From positions 62,001 through 126,000 of the forward strand of contig NZ_JANDJO010000007.1 of assembly GCF_024331145.1 (NCBI RefSeq): a stretch of DNA of 64,000 bases, given 5' to 3'. The stretch's first letter is position 1, and the number at the start of each line of letters is the position of its first letter. The stretch comes from Shimia sp. CNT1-13L.2. Lineage in GTDB: Bacteria; Pseudomonadota; Alphaproteobacteria; Rhodobacterales; Rhodobacteraceae. Position numbers and translations under genes: made by a program. Positions 52,718 to 62,310 of the stretch are shown in pieces. The notes beneath the pieces are model-generated. The model was not told the origin of the DNA and did no database searches. It saw only the letters and a list, made by a program, of their open reading frames with translations.

Positions 52718-52790
52718 TTTAGAAAATAATCTCAGATACACATTCCATTGCGGAAAGCGAAAACGCAGACTGCGCAACCATCGGAAAAAA

Positions 52791-54773
52791 ATGACGAAAA
52801 CCGCCTCCCCCGCTGCGATTCAGGAAATCGAACATTGCTGGATTCCAATGCCCGACGGCACGCGTCTTGCTGCGCGGCTCTGGCTTCCCGAAGGCGAACC
52901 AAAGCCCGCGATTCTGGAATATATCCCCTATCGCAAGCGCGACATGGTGCGCGCACGGGATGAACGAAACCACCCGTACTTTGCCCAGAATGGCTACGCC
53001 AGCCTGCGGGTCGACATGCGTGGATCGGGTGACAGCGAAGGCGTAATGCCGGACATGTACGACGCCAACGAACTCGATGATGCGCGCTGCGTTATCGAGT
53101 GGATTGCCAGTCAACCATGGTGCAATGGGCGCGTTGGAATGTTCGGCACATCCTGGGGGGGAACTGCCAGCCTACAAGCCGCCGTGAATGCACCCGGCCC
53201 GCTCAAGGCCGTGCTGGCAAACTGCGCCACAATTGATCGGTTCGAAGACGACATTCATTGGATGGGCGGCTGCCTATTGACGGATAGCCTTGAATGGGGG
53301 GCAACTCTGCCGGCTATCCTTGCCTCGCCGCCGGACAGCGCAACAGTGGGCGATGAATGGATGGCCATGTGGCAAGCCCGCTTGAAGGACATCTCCTTCC
53401 CCTTTGAAAACTGGGCAAAGCACAATCGACGCGGTGACTACTGGCGTCATGGCTCCGTAAGATTCCAGGCTGATCGCCTGACGTGTCCAGTGCTGACCAT
53501 CGGGGGCTGGGCGGACCGTTATTCGAACTCGGTCATGCGCCTGGTCCAGTCACGGCCCGATCTGTGCAAGGGAATCGTCGGACCATGGGGGCACCACTAT
53601 CCCGATCACGGAGAGCCCGGCCCCGGCATAAGCTTCCAAGACGTGGCGCTTAAGTGGTGGGATCATTGGCTGAAATCAGATGCCCCGGCCGAGTCCACAT
53701 GGCCATCTCTGCAAGTGTGGCGACGCGAGTTTGACGTGCCCCAAGATCGCCTGACGATGCGCAATGGAACATGGGTCATGTCATCAACCGCGACCGGGTC
53801 CAAAGACACCCAGTTGTGTCTTGGAGAAAGCATGCTGTCGCCCTCTCCAACCGTCGAAGCCAAATCCATGGCCATCCCCTTTGATCTGCGTCACGGAGAA
53901 TGTGCTGGCGACACCGGATACTTTGGTCGCACGGGTGGATTGCCGCTGGATCAGACACCCGACGACGAACGCGCATTGTGTTTCGACACCGAACAGCTTG
54001 ATCAAGACCTTGATCTCTTCGGTCACGCGACACTTACGCTAGATCTGGAGATCGACAGTTTTCCCGCCCAACTGGCCTGCCGACTGTGCGAAGTTTCGCC
54101 CGATGGACGTTCCAATCTGGTAACCCGCACTGTGCTGGCACTTGAACTGGATGAAACACTTGACGGTTCACGAACTATCAAGCCCGGTGAACCGTGCCGT
54201 TACCGCATCGAATTCCCGACAACTGCCTATCGCTTCCAAGCCGGGAACCGTCTCCGACTGGCATTGGCAAGTTCGTATTGGCCACTTGTCTGGCCGACGA
54301 CCCACGCTCCGCGACTGCGGTTGCTTCCTGCAAAGGCAACGCTCTCGCTGCCGGCAATGCCTGAAGATGCTAAAGCGTCGCCCACCCCATTTCCCCCAGC
54401 CAAAGATCTGCCCGCCGTCAAACGCAGCGCCTTCATTTCAGACGGCCCATTGACGCGTATAGCACCAAATCAGCAGGAAGAGACGGTTCATATAGGCTGG
54501 CATCAGCCCAACTTGACCATGAAATTCGAAAATATTGATCTCGATTTTTCCTATGAAACCAACGCCGACTACAGGATCGTAGCCAACGATCCCACCTCGG
54601 CGGATTGTGTCATCCAAGTCAGGTTCAACATTCGTCGTTCGGATGGCAGCGCCACGGTTGCCAGTCGCATTCATGCCTCGGGCAAACCCGATGGTTTCTC
54701 AGTCAAATCCGTTCTCTCCGCAACATGGAATGACCAACGTCTTCTGGACACGTCCACCGAATTCACGTCCTGA
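52791..54773 (+). CDS. CocE/NonD-family hydrolase (C)
   Basis: A 660-residue member of the same family as hydrolases A and B: CWIPMPDGTRLAARLWLP, DMRGSGDSEGVMPDMYDAN, GRVGMFGTSWGGTASLQAA (nucleophile Ser about 121) and the C-terminal jelly-roll block NRLRLALASSYWPLVWP. The start MTKTASPAA at 52791 is preceded by CGGAA; the frame extends 28 codons upstream through the operator-like repeat, which argues against the longer form. It is divergent from the XRE-cupin gene and thus probably in the same regulon as the ABC operon. Confidence 0.85.
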   Translation: MTKTASPAAIQEIEHCWIPMPDGTRLAARLWLPEGEPKPAILEYIPYRKRDMVRARDERNHPYFAQNGYASLRVDMRGSGDSEGVMPDMYDANELDDARCVIEWIASQPWCNGRVGMFGTSWGGTASLQAAVNAPGPLKAVLANCATIDRFEDDIHWMGGCLLTDSLEWGATLPAILASPPDSATVGDEWMAMWQARLKDISFPFENWAKHNRRGDYWRHGSVRFQADRLTCPVLTIGGWADRYSNSVMRLVQSRPDLCKGIVGPWGHHYPDHGEPGPGISFQDVALKWWDHWLKSDAPAESTWPSLQVWRREFDVPQDRLTMRNGTWVMSSTATGSKDTQLCLGESMLSPSPTVEAKSMAIPFDLRHGECAGDTGYFGRTGGLPLDQTPDDERALCFDTEQLDQDLDLFGHATLTLDLEIDSFPAQLACRLCEVSPDGRSNLVTRTVLALELDETLDGSRTIKPGEPCRYRIEFPTTAYRFQAGNRLRLALASSYWPLVWPTTHAPRLRLLPAKATLSLPAMPEDAKASPTPFPPAKDLPAVKRSAFISDGPLTRIAPNQQEETVHIGWHQPNLTMKFENIDLDFSYETNADYRIVANDPTSADCVIQVRFNIRRSDGSATVASRIHASGKPDGFSVKSVLSATWNDQRLLDTSTEFTS

Positions 54774-55218
54774 CACATTGTGCGCCACCCGGACACGGCG
54801 CAAGCATTTTGAGTTTTTGGCAAAAGACGCAATATCAGTAACCTTCTTGCAGCACAAAGTTAAATGGATTTGCGACATGATCACGTTCAAAGGTGGTGCC
54901 ATCCATCTCCGAACGTGTCGCATCTGGACGCATTACGCGTCGATCAAGCAAGGGTAGCCCTCGCCGGACAAAGCGAAACCTTCGGAACCGAAAACCTGTG
55001 GAAGCACCATCTTGGCATAGGCGCCACCTGCGGAACCAGCCACCGCCTTTTCCCGCGGGGGAACAGTCGTGCTGGGTCATATGAACGGCCTCGTCCGGCT
55101 CGGCCCGTCCGCCAAACCGGCCATAAACGTCAGAAACGGAGCAGGCGCAGCGCCGATAATGTCAATGGTGGGCCAATCAATGTCATGCAACTCATCAGCA
55201 TCGAACCGGTGTAATCAA
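54774..55218. other. intergenic region without a supported gene
   Basis: About 600 bases separate hydrolase C from the RTX gene. Two overlapping small reading frames occur (54864-55214 plus, 54835-55080 minus), but neither has a convincing start context or recognisable family. The minus-strand frame ends in a fairly protein-like stretch (GLPLLDRRVMRPDATRSEMD) and might be a gene remnant. No tRNA or terminator was recognised here. Confidence 0.4.
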
Positions 55219-55255
55219 TAACAAAGCTCTTAGTAAAAGCCCCCTAGCTTTGTTA
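55219..55255. repeat. perfect 10-bp inverted repeat upstream of RTX gene
   Basis: TAACAAAGCT and AGCTTTGTTA flank a 17-nt spacer, about 130 nt before the RTX start. No U-tract follows, so it is either an operator-like element or a relic of an insertion. Confidence 0.45.
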
Positions 55256-55385
55256 GTGAAGCCAGCTTTCAACATTGCACAGGGAAATATGACGCCGGAG
55301 ATGAGGCTTGACTGAATTCAGTAAAGCTCAAACACTTGAAAGATCCTACAATTGAAGCCCCATTATCCAATATTCGGTGCGCACC

Positions 55386-58205
55386 ATGGACATCAAGATT
55401 TTTGGTCCCGACATTAACTTTCTGTTTACAGCGTTTCTCCACGTGCCAGGATCCGTAGGACTACAGGTCATGTCCGCATCCCAGACCCAGATCGTTTTTC
55501 AGAATTCTGGAAATGGAGCAGTTACCACACTCAGTGGAGAGGGCTTTCAAAGCAACGGCCAAACTTTCACGGCGGGCACCATAACCTCGATTGTCTTCGA
55601 GCAAGGCTCCCAAACAGTCGGCTCCTACGAGAATATGAGCTGGAGCGCTCCGGCCTTCGTGAGCGCACTCGCAAGCATGTCAACGGACGGCGGCGCCTCT
55701 CTTCTTGCTCTATGGAACAGTCAACCGCTGAACATCGACGCTTCAAAATCGGTCGCCTCAGTTACCGTTGGGTACGGTGGTGTTAACACCGTCCCTATGG
55801 TGATCACTGGCTCAGGGCTAGACGACATAATTTGGGGTGGGAAGAATTCTGATCTCGTTAAGTTCTCATCCTCGACCTCAGATATTTTGGTCTACAGAGC
55901 CATTGATGGTTTGATTGTTGTCTCACCTGAAGGAAATGACTTTGTTGGGGATAATATCGAATCTTTCGAATTCACTGACACAATTCTGACTTGGGAACAG
56001 CTTTCCGCATTGGCGTTGAAAAACTCGGAAGATATTTTTTCAACCGAAGGCAAGCTACGCTTTTTCGCACAACTCACGCAAGCGGCATATCATCAAGCAC
56101 CGAACGAGCCAGCGCATCGGGCAGGAGAGGCGACAAACGCGCGCAACAAAAAAGACGCGTCGATGCTGACACCGGCGGAAGTCTCCTATGACAGCCTCGC
56201 CGACAATCTGACCTTCCTGACCAAGACGGACCTCCCGGACCTCGCCCCATGGAGCGCAGGTGGTTGGAACAACGGGCTGAGGTCGGGTGCGTCCAAGGGG
56301 CTCTTCACAAATGAGAACGCCGCCGCGCTGATCGCTCGCAGTGAGGATGCCTTATTCATTTCTTTCCGGGGAACGAACGACAGGTTCGACTCGTCATTCG
56401 ACCACGCACACTGGCTTGATCGCGAAGCCCATTTCGACTTGTTAAAACCGCTTCTGGACGCGGCCGTTTCCTACATAGAGAACCAGGGGTCGGGTGCTGG
56501 GGAGGTTAAAAAACTTTACCTCACCGGCCATAGCCTCGGCGGGGCTATGGTCATGCCAGCCTACGAGTACATTTTTCGGCATTTCTACGACACGGCCTAC
56601 ACCGCCTCAGATGGCAGCGAATTCTTGATCGAAGGCGTTACTTTTGCTTCACCGGGCTATACCAGTCTTGGTGGCCTGGATCTTCCGACACATGTCAATA
56701 TCACCAACTTCTGGAACAGTACCGATGCTATTCGTCTTGCGTTGGGTGTAAGCGATATCGAAGGCGCTGAATTCTCGTTCAACAACGCCGCCACCGAACT
56801 TGTCGACGGCTTCTTCAACGGTACCGATGCACATTCAATGAATCTCTACCGCGCGATTGCGGAATTCTTTCAAACCGAGAATGCCCAAACGCAAAGCGTC
56901 GATCTGGATCTGTCCGGTCTCCTTGGTGGTCCAGCGGGAACACCCATTGATCGGATCGCCTTTTCAATCGAACACAAAGGTGATTTCCGGTTCGCAATCG
57001 GCGAAAGGTATGACGTCGTGCTGGCCGGCGCTTGGGAAGCAACTTTGGGCCTAATGAAGGACTCCGTTGAATTCGCTGCGGGAAAGGCAAATCCAATCAT
57101 TGCTGCGCTATCCACAGCACGGAACATGCATGATCTTCTAGTCGACCCATTTCTGGAAAACGGCTTCGATTTGGACCGGGGTGTGCGCGACCTTTTCTCC
57201 ATGGAAACTGCACTTGACGCTTGGCGAGTTCTGAAGGGCGTCAATACCATGACGTTTCTCCTCGGTGAACTCGCGGAAACTGTTTGGACGCTTAGCGAAA
57301 AAGACCTGGTATTGGGCGGAAATGGTAATGACCGACTGATGGGCTTGGGGGGCAAGGACGTGATCCTTGGCGGCGCAGGCGAAGACGCCCTCTTCGGGGG
57401 CTGGGGCAAAGATCATTTGGTTGGTGGCTCTGACAACGACTACCTGGACGGCGGGCGTGGTATCGATACCTTGGTAGGAGGAGATGGCGACGACATCTAT
57501 TTTGTTTTCGTAAATGGGACAAACGCGGTCGACGATGTTCTCGACATCATCATTGAACACGCCGGAGAAGGCACTGATCTGGTGATGACCAGCGATCATT
57601 TCACCCTGCCCAACCATGTGGAGCGGCTAACCATCTCCGCCGACGATGGCTCACATCATGTAAACGGCACCGGCAACAGCCTAAGCAACGTTATGATGGG
57701 TGATCATTCGTGGAATACCCTTGAGGGGAGGGGCGGTAAGGACTTCCTCTTTGGAGGTGGAAACAACGATGTATTGAAGGGCGGCCGAGGCGCAGATATT
57801 CTCTTTGGAGACTGGGGCGTCGATCGCTTGCATGGTGGCAAAGGCGACGACACGCTTGATGGTGGCAAGGGTAAGGATTTTCTTGAAGGTGGGGATGGGG
57901 ATGACCTTTTTGTCTTCCGCTCTGTGAAACAAATATTCAATGACCGTATTTCCGACTACAAAAACGGAGATGACGTCATTGATCTAACCCGCGTCGACTT
58001 TGCCAATGGGGGCGAATTCATTGGCGCAAACAGCTTCAGTGGTTCAGGCACCGGTCAGGTTTCGGTTGTCCAGAAAGATCGTATCTGGCCTCTCAAAGAC
58101 ACAACGGAAATTCGCATCGATGTCGATGGAGATGGCAAGCAGGACGCCAAGATCATCTTAGAAGGCCTTTTCTCAATATCGGAAGGGGTTGACCTTATCC
58201 TTTAG
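55386..58205 (+). CDS. RTX (hemolysin-type Ca-binding) protein with lipase-class-3 domain
   Basis: A 939-residue secreted-type protein. Residues about 1-200 are a beta-rich N-terminal region without a signal peptide. The middle part has a lipase (class 3) core with FISFRGTNDRF and LYLTGHSLGGAMVMPAYEY (nucleophile Ser about 383). Two blocks of Ca-binding RTX nonapeptides follow, about 642-700 (GGNGNDRL, GGAGEDALFGG, GGDGDDIYF) and about 779-842 (GGKGDDTLDGG, GGDGDDLFVF), then a C-terminal domain ending GVDLIL as expected for type I secretion. Codon use and base composition look less GC-rich than the flanking genes. The ATG at 55386 is preferred over GTG at 55377. No type I exporter genes are adjacent. 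Confidence 0.85.
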   Translation: MDIKIFGPDINFLFTAFLHVPGSVGLQVMSASQTQIVFQNSGNGAVTTLSGEGFQSNGQTFTAGTITSIVFEQGSQTVGSYENMSWSAPAFVSALASMSTDGGASLLALWNSQPLNIDASKSVASVTVGYGGVNTVPMVITGSGLDDIIWGGKNSDLVKFSSSTSDILVYRAIDGLIVVSPEGNDFVGDNIESFEFTDTILTWEQLSALALKNSEDIFSTEGKLRFFAQLTQAAYHQAPNEPAHRAGEATNARNKKDASMLTPAEVSYDSLADNLTFLTKTDLPDLAPWSAGGWNNGLRSGASKGLFTNENAAALIARSEDALFISFRGTNDRFDSSFDHAHWLDREAHFDLLKPLLDAAVSYIENQGSGAGEVKKLYLTGHSLGGAMVMPAYEYIFRHFYDTAYTASDGSEFLIEGVTFASPGYTSLGGLDLPTHVNITNFWNSTDAIRLALGVSDIEGAEFSFNNAATELVDGFFNGTDAHSMNLYRAIAEFFQTENAQTQSVDLDLSGLLGGPAGTPIDRIAFSIEHKGDFRFAIGERYDVVLAGAWEATLGLMKDSVEFAAGKANPIIAALSTARNMHDLLVDPFLENGFDLDRGVRDLFSMETALDAWRVLKGVNTMTFLLGELAETVWTLSEKDLVLGGNGNDRLMGLGGKDVILGGAGEDALFGGWGKDHLVGGSDNDYLDGGRGIDTLVGGDGDDIYFVFVNGTNAVDDVLDIIIEHAGEGTDLVMTSDHFTLPNHVERLTISADDGSHHVNGTGNSLSNVMMGDHSWNTLEGRGGKDFLFGGGNNDVLKGGRGADILFGDWGVDRLHGGKGDDTLDGGKGKDFLEGGDGDDLFVFRSVKQIFNDRISDYKNGDDVIDLTRVDFANGGEFIGANSFSGSGTGQVSVVQKDRIWPLKDTTEIRIDVDGDGKQDAKIILEGLFSISEGVDLIL

Positions 58206-58382
58206 CCGCTACTGAAACGATCAAACATAGGCGCCGAGCCACGCTCCGCAGGACATAGCCCCGCTAAATTCGTCTTACATTGTCCTCTAAAGGCCATGTT
58301 CGAGGCGAGTTTCCCTATAGGCAATTGAAAAGGTGCTTTGCCATCGCATCTGGGCCCGGCGAAAGTTTGCTCTGGAAATCAC

Positions 58383-59036
58383 TCAAGACCGATCGCCTAA
58401 TGTTGCTGCATTTCTCGCGAGTGCTTCGATGCCGCCCCAATCCGAATCCGTAATCATTTGCTTGGGAGCCACCCAGCTGCCTCCGGCGCACAGCACGTTG
58501 CCGAGTGACAGATAGTTTTCGGCGTTTTGCGCGCTGATGCCGCCCGTTGGGCAAAAGGTGACTTGTGGCAGAGGAGCGCCGATCGCCTTGAGCGCGGCCG
58601 CGCCGCCCGAGGCTTCGGCAGGGAAGAACTTGAGCATGTCATACCCCCGCGCCAGAAGCTGCATGGCCTCGCTGGCCGTGGCCGCGCCCGGCAGCAGTGG
58701 CAGGCCTTCAGCCTCGCAGGCCGCAAGAAGTTCGCCGGTGACCCCCGGCGAGACTCCAAAGGTGGCCCCGGCCGCCTTGGCGGCGCGAACGTCATCCGGC
58801 GTGATCAATGTGCCTGCGCCGACGTGCCCTCCGCTAACCTCGGCCATGGCGCGGATCGCGTCCAGCGCGGCGGGGGTTCGAAGGGTAACTTCAAGGGCGG
58901 GCAACCCACCCGCCACCAGGGCTTCTGCGAGAGGCGCAGCTTTTCTGGCATCGTCAATGACGAGCACAGGTACGATGGGGGCGAGCCCGCAAATTTCGCG
59001 GGTCAGCCGGCTGGCGTCTTTAGGAGAGAGTGTCAT
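58383..59036 (-). CDS. eda: 2-keto-3-deoxy-6-phosphogluconate aldolase Eda
   Basis: Class I aldolase splitting KDPG into pyruvate and glyceraldehyde-3-phosphate (also 4-hydroxy-2-oxoglutarate aldolase). The 217-residue TIM-barrel protein has the catalytic Glu in LEVTLRT (Glu49), GAGTLITPDDV, and the Schiff-base Lys in MLKFFPAEASGG (Lys136), plus PTGGISAQNAENYLSLGNV for phosphate binding. It is the last gene of the Entner-Doudoroff operon, 3 nt after edd. Confidence 0.93.
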   Translation of the reverse strand: MTLSPKDASRLTREICGLAPIVPVLVIDDARKAAPLAEALVAGGLPALEVTLRTPAALDAIRAMAEVSGGHVGAGTLITPDDVRAAKAAGATFGVSPGVTGELLAACEAEGLPLLPGAATASEAMQLLARGYDMLKFFPAEASGGAAALKAIGAPLPQVTFCPTGGISAQNAENYLSLGNVLCAGGSWVAPKQMITDSDWGGIEALARNAATLGDRS

Positions 59037-59039
59037 AAG

Positions 59040-60851
59040 TCAGGCTCCGAAAATAGAAGCGCCCTCTGTGGCGGCGCCGACAGTGGTGCGGAAGGCAGCG
59101 AATAATTCGCGCCCCGTCCCCGTTTGGTTTGCCGTGAGATCATGTGAGGCAGCAGCACGCTCGAGTGCGTCGGCGCTCAAGACCTCAAGCGTTCCGGACA
59201 GGGCATCGACGCGCAGCAGATCCCCGTCCCGGAGACGGGCAATCGGGCCACCATCCACGGCCTCGGGGCTGACATGAATTGCGGCGGGTACCTTTCCAGA
59301 GGCTCCGGACATACGACCATCGGTCACAAGAGCCACCTTTTGCCCGCGCCCCTGAAGGATCGACAGGATGGGCGTCAGGCTGTGAAGTTCGGGCATGCCG
59401 TTGGCCTTGGGGCCCTGGAAACGGACAACAACAATCACATCCTCTGTAAGCTCTCCAGCCCTGAAGGCTTCTTTCACCTCGTTCTGGTCAGCAAAGACAC
59501 GCACCGGAGCCTCGATCACATGATGCTCGGGGGCGACCGCCGAGACCTTCATGACCGATGTCCCAAGGTTGCCTGTAAGGCGCCTGAGACCGCCAGTGGG
59601 CTGAAAAGCCTCGTGCGGCGGCTTGAGAATGGCTTCGTTCAGGCTCTTCTCGGCCCCCGCACGCCAGGAAAGCCTGCCATCTACAAGCACCGGCTCTCGT
59701 GTATAATTTTCCAGCCCCTGACCTGCGACTGTCTTGGTGTCCGGATGTAAAAGTCCAACCTCCAGCAACCGGCCGATCATGTACCCAAGTCCCCCCGCAG
59801 CGTGGAAATGGTTCACATCCGCGAGCCCGTTGGGGTAAACCCGAGCCATCAGCGGCGTGACCTCCGAGAGATCCGAGAAATCCTCCCAGTCGAGCTGGAT
59901 GCCACCAGCCCGGGCCATGGCAACCAGATGGATCAGCAGGTTGGTAGACCCGCCAGTGGCATTCAGACCGACAATACCGTTCACAAACGTGCGTTCATCG
60001 AGGATTTCGGCGACCGGAGTATAATCATCCCCAAGAGCGCTGAGAGACAGCGCGCGTTTGGCCCCTTCTCGCGTCAGAGCCTCACGCAACGCGGTTCCCG
60101 GCGTCACAAAGCTCGAGCCCGGAAGATGCAGTCCCATGAACTCCATCAGCATCTGGTTTGTGTTGGCCGTGCCATAAAAGGTGCAGGTGCCCGGCCCATG
60201 ATAGGCCGCCATCTCTGCGGCCAAAAGCTCTTCCCGACCAACTTCGCCAGCGGCAAATTTCTGACGCACCTTGGCTTTTTCGTCATTGGCCAACCCGCTT
60301 GTCATCGGGCCAGCAGGCAGGAACACGGCAGGCAGGTGGCCAAAGGCCTGAGCACCGATCACAAGGCCCGGCACGATCTTGTCGCAGACTCCAAGGAAGA
60401 CAGCCGCATCAAACGTGTTGTGGCTAAGTGCAACAGACGCGGCCATCGCGATCACGTCTCGCGAGAACAAGCTGAGCTCCATACCAGCTTCCCCCTGAGT
60501 GACGCCATCGCACATGGCCGGAACCCCGCCAGCGACCTGCGCGGTCCCACCCAAGTCGCGGACGGCCTGCTTGATCATTGCAGGATAGCTCTCGAACGGC
60601 TGATGCGCCGACAGCATGTCATTGTAGGCCGTGACGATGCCAAGATTGCCGGCCACCCCGTCAACCAGTTGGGCTTTGTCCTCGCCACATGCGGCATAGG
60701 CATGGGCCTGGCCGCTGCATGACAGATGGGCGCGTGCAGGCCCTTTGGATGCCGCAGCCCCAACCCGTTCAAGATAGGCAGATCGCGTTGTTTCACTGCG
60801 CGCGATAATGCGGTCGGTCACCCGACGGAGAGTATCGTTAAGTTGGCTCAT
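59040..60851 (-). CDS. edd: phosphogluconate dehydratase Edd
   Basis: An IlvD/Edd-family [4Fe-4S] dehydratase turning 6-phosphogluconate into KDPG. The 603-residue protein has [20 protein letters not shown] and [15 protein letters not shown], with cluster Cys, followed by [15 protein letters not shown] and the C-terminal [20 protein letters not shown]. The start [10 protein letters not shown] at 60851 has GAGGA at 6 nt; an ATG at 60857 overlaps the zwf stop and is also possible. Confidence 0.93.
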   Translation of the reverse strand: MSQLNDTLRRVTDRIIARSETTRSAYLERVGAAASKGPARAHLSCSGQAHAYAACGEDKAQLVDGVAGNLGIVTAYNDMLSAHQPFESYPAMIKQAVRDLGGTAQVAGGVPAMCDGVTQGEAGMELSLFSRDVIAMAASVALSHNTFDAAVFLGVCDKIVPGLVIGAQAFGHLPAVFLPAGPMTSGLANDEKAKVRQKFAAGEVGREELLAAEMAAYHGPGTCTFYGTANTNQMLMEFMGLHLPGSSFVTPGTALREALTREGAKRALSLSALGDDYTPVAEILDERTFVNGIVGLNATGGSTNLLIHLVAMARAGGIQLDWEDFSDLSEVTPLMARVYPNGLADVNHFHAAGGLGYMIGRLLEVGLLHPDTKTVAGQGLENYTREPVLVDGRLSWRAGAEKSLNEAILKPPHEAFQPTGGLRRLTGNLGTSVMKVSAVAPEHHVIEAPVRVFADQNEVKEAFRAGELTEDVIVVVRFQGPKANGMPELHSLTPILSILQGRGQKVALVTDGRMSGASGKVPAAIHVSPEAVDGGPIARLRDGDLLRVDALSGTLEVLSADALERAAASHDLTANQTGTGRELFAAFRTTVGAATEGASIFGA

Positions 60852-60853
60852 GG

Positions 60854-62305
60854 TCATTCCTCGATCTCGCGCCACCGCCGTCCTTCGCGGTGTAGCAGCA
60901 TAAGGGAATCCTCGGGGCCCGAGCCGCCGGGATCATAGGGTGCAGGTTTCAGCCCAGCGTCCTGCCAGCCTTCAATCAAAGGGTCGGTCCAGGCCCAGGC
61001 AGCCTCAACCTCATCCCCCCGCATGAACAGGGTCTGGTCGCCGCGAATGACGTCCATGATCAAACGCTCATAGGCATCCTGGGGGGCGGCATCCTGTGTG
61101 AGGGCATCGGCAAAGGTCATGTCCATCGTCACTTCCGCAAGGCGGAAACCGCCAGGACCCGGCTCCTTGATCGTGTTGCGCAGGGTGATGCCTTCGTCTG
61201 GCTGCAACCGAAGGATCATTGCGTTACCCCGCCGACCTTCCATCTTGGGGAAAATCATGTGGGGAGGGTCACGGAACACGATGGCAATTTCGGATGTACG
61301 CGCACGCAGCTTCTTGCCCGTGCGCAGATAGAACGGCGTCCCGGCCCAGCGCCAATTGCCAATGTTGACCTTGATGGCGATGAAGCTTTCCGTCGTGCTG
61401 TTCGGGTCGCCAGCGTGGTCGCGATAGCTTCCGTTTCCATCACGTGCACGGTATTGCCCCCGGACGATGTCGGATTGGGCAACAGGTTCCAGCGCCTCAA
61501 TCACCTTGACCTTTTCATCACGAACAGAATCTGACGTGAACTTCGAAGGTGGCTCCATCGCGATCAGACATAGAAGCTGCATCAGGTGGTTTTGCACCAT
61601 ATCCCGCATCGCTCCTGAACGATCGTAGTACTCGCCCCGCCCTTCGACACCCAGGCTTTCGGCAACGGTGATCTGAACATGATCCACATGCGTGGCGTTC
61701 CAAAGTGGCTCCCACAAAGAGTTGGCAAATCGCAAAGCCATCAGGTTCTGAACGGTTTCCTTCCCTAGGTAGTGGTCGATGCGAAAGATCTGCTGCTCGT
61801 CAAAGTTCTGCAGCAACTCGGCATTCAGAACGCGCGCCGAAGCAAGATCGTGCCCAAAGGGTTTCTCGACCACGATCCGGCTTTGGTCCGTTGCGATCCC
61901 GTGTTCCTTCAGATTTCTGGCGATCGGGCCAAACAACGACGGCGACACGGACAAGTAAAAGGCGCGCACGGTTCCGGCACGAAGAGCCTTGGCCAAAGTT
62001 TGCCAGCCCTCTTCCCCGGAGGCATCCACTTGGACATAGTTAATCGTTTCCAGGAACCGTTCCAGGGCCTCACCCTGTTCCCTGGCTGTTGGTGAAAACT
62101 CAAGGAGGCTCTCTCGTGTGAGCGCGACAAATGCGTCGCGCGCCATTGCACTGCGCGCCGAGCCAATAATGCGCGCCTCCTGCGGCATCTGCCCCACGAC
62201 AAAGCGATGGAAAAGCCCCGGCAGAATTTTGCGGCGGGCAAGATCACCGGTTGCTCCAAACAGGACAAGATCGAAGGCATCGACGGGGATAACGCGGGAG
62301 ACCAT
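60854..62305 (-). CDS. zwf: glucose-6-phosphate 1-dehydrogenase Zwf
   Basis: Oxidises glucose-6-phosphate to 6-phosphogluconolactone with NAD(P)+. The 483-residue protein carries [19 protein letters not shown] at the N terminus (cofactor binding), [12 protein letters not shown] and [20 protein letters not shown] with the substrate-binding His/Lys motif at about 180. Complete length. It follows gap by 5 nt. The usual partner pgl (6-phosphogluconolactonase) is not in this operon. Confidence 0.95.
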   Translation of the reverse strand: MVSRVIPVDAFDLVLFGATGDLARRKILPGLFHRFVVGQMPQEARIIGSARSAMARDAFVALTRESLLEFSPTAREQGEALERFLETINYVQVDASGEEGWQTLAKALRAGTVRAFYLSVSPSLFGPIARNLKEHGIATDQSRIVVEKPFGHDLASARVLNAELLQNFDEQQIFRIDHYLGKETVQNLMALRFANSLWEPLWNATHVDHVQITVAESLGVEGRGEYYDRSGAMRDMVQNHLMQLLCLIAMEPPSKFTSDSVRDEKVKVIEALEPVAQSDIVRGQYRARDGNGSYRDHAGDPNSTTESFIAIKVNIGNWRWAGTPFYLRTGKKLRARTSEIAIVFRDPPHMIFPKMEGRRGNAMILRLQPDEGITLRNTIKEPGPGGFRLAEVTMDMTFADALTQDAAPQDAYERLIMDVIRGDQTLFMRGDEVEAAWAWTDPLIEGWQDAGLKPAPYDPGGSGPEDSLMLLHREGRRWREIEE

Positions 62306-62310
62306 CGTTT

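Noticed and set aside
54864-55214. 116-residue plus-strand reading frame as a gene
   Set aside because: No ribosome binding site, no recognisable domain, and composition like non-coding sequence.
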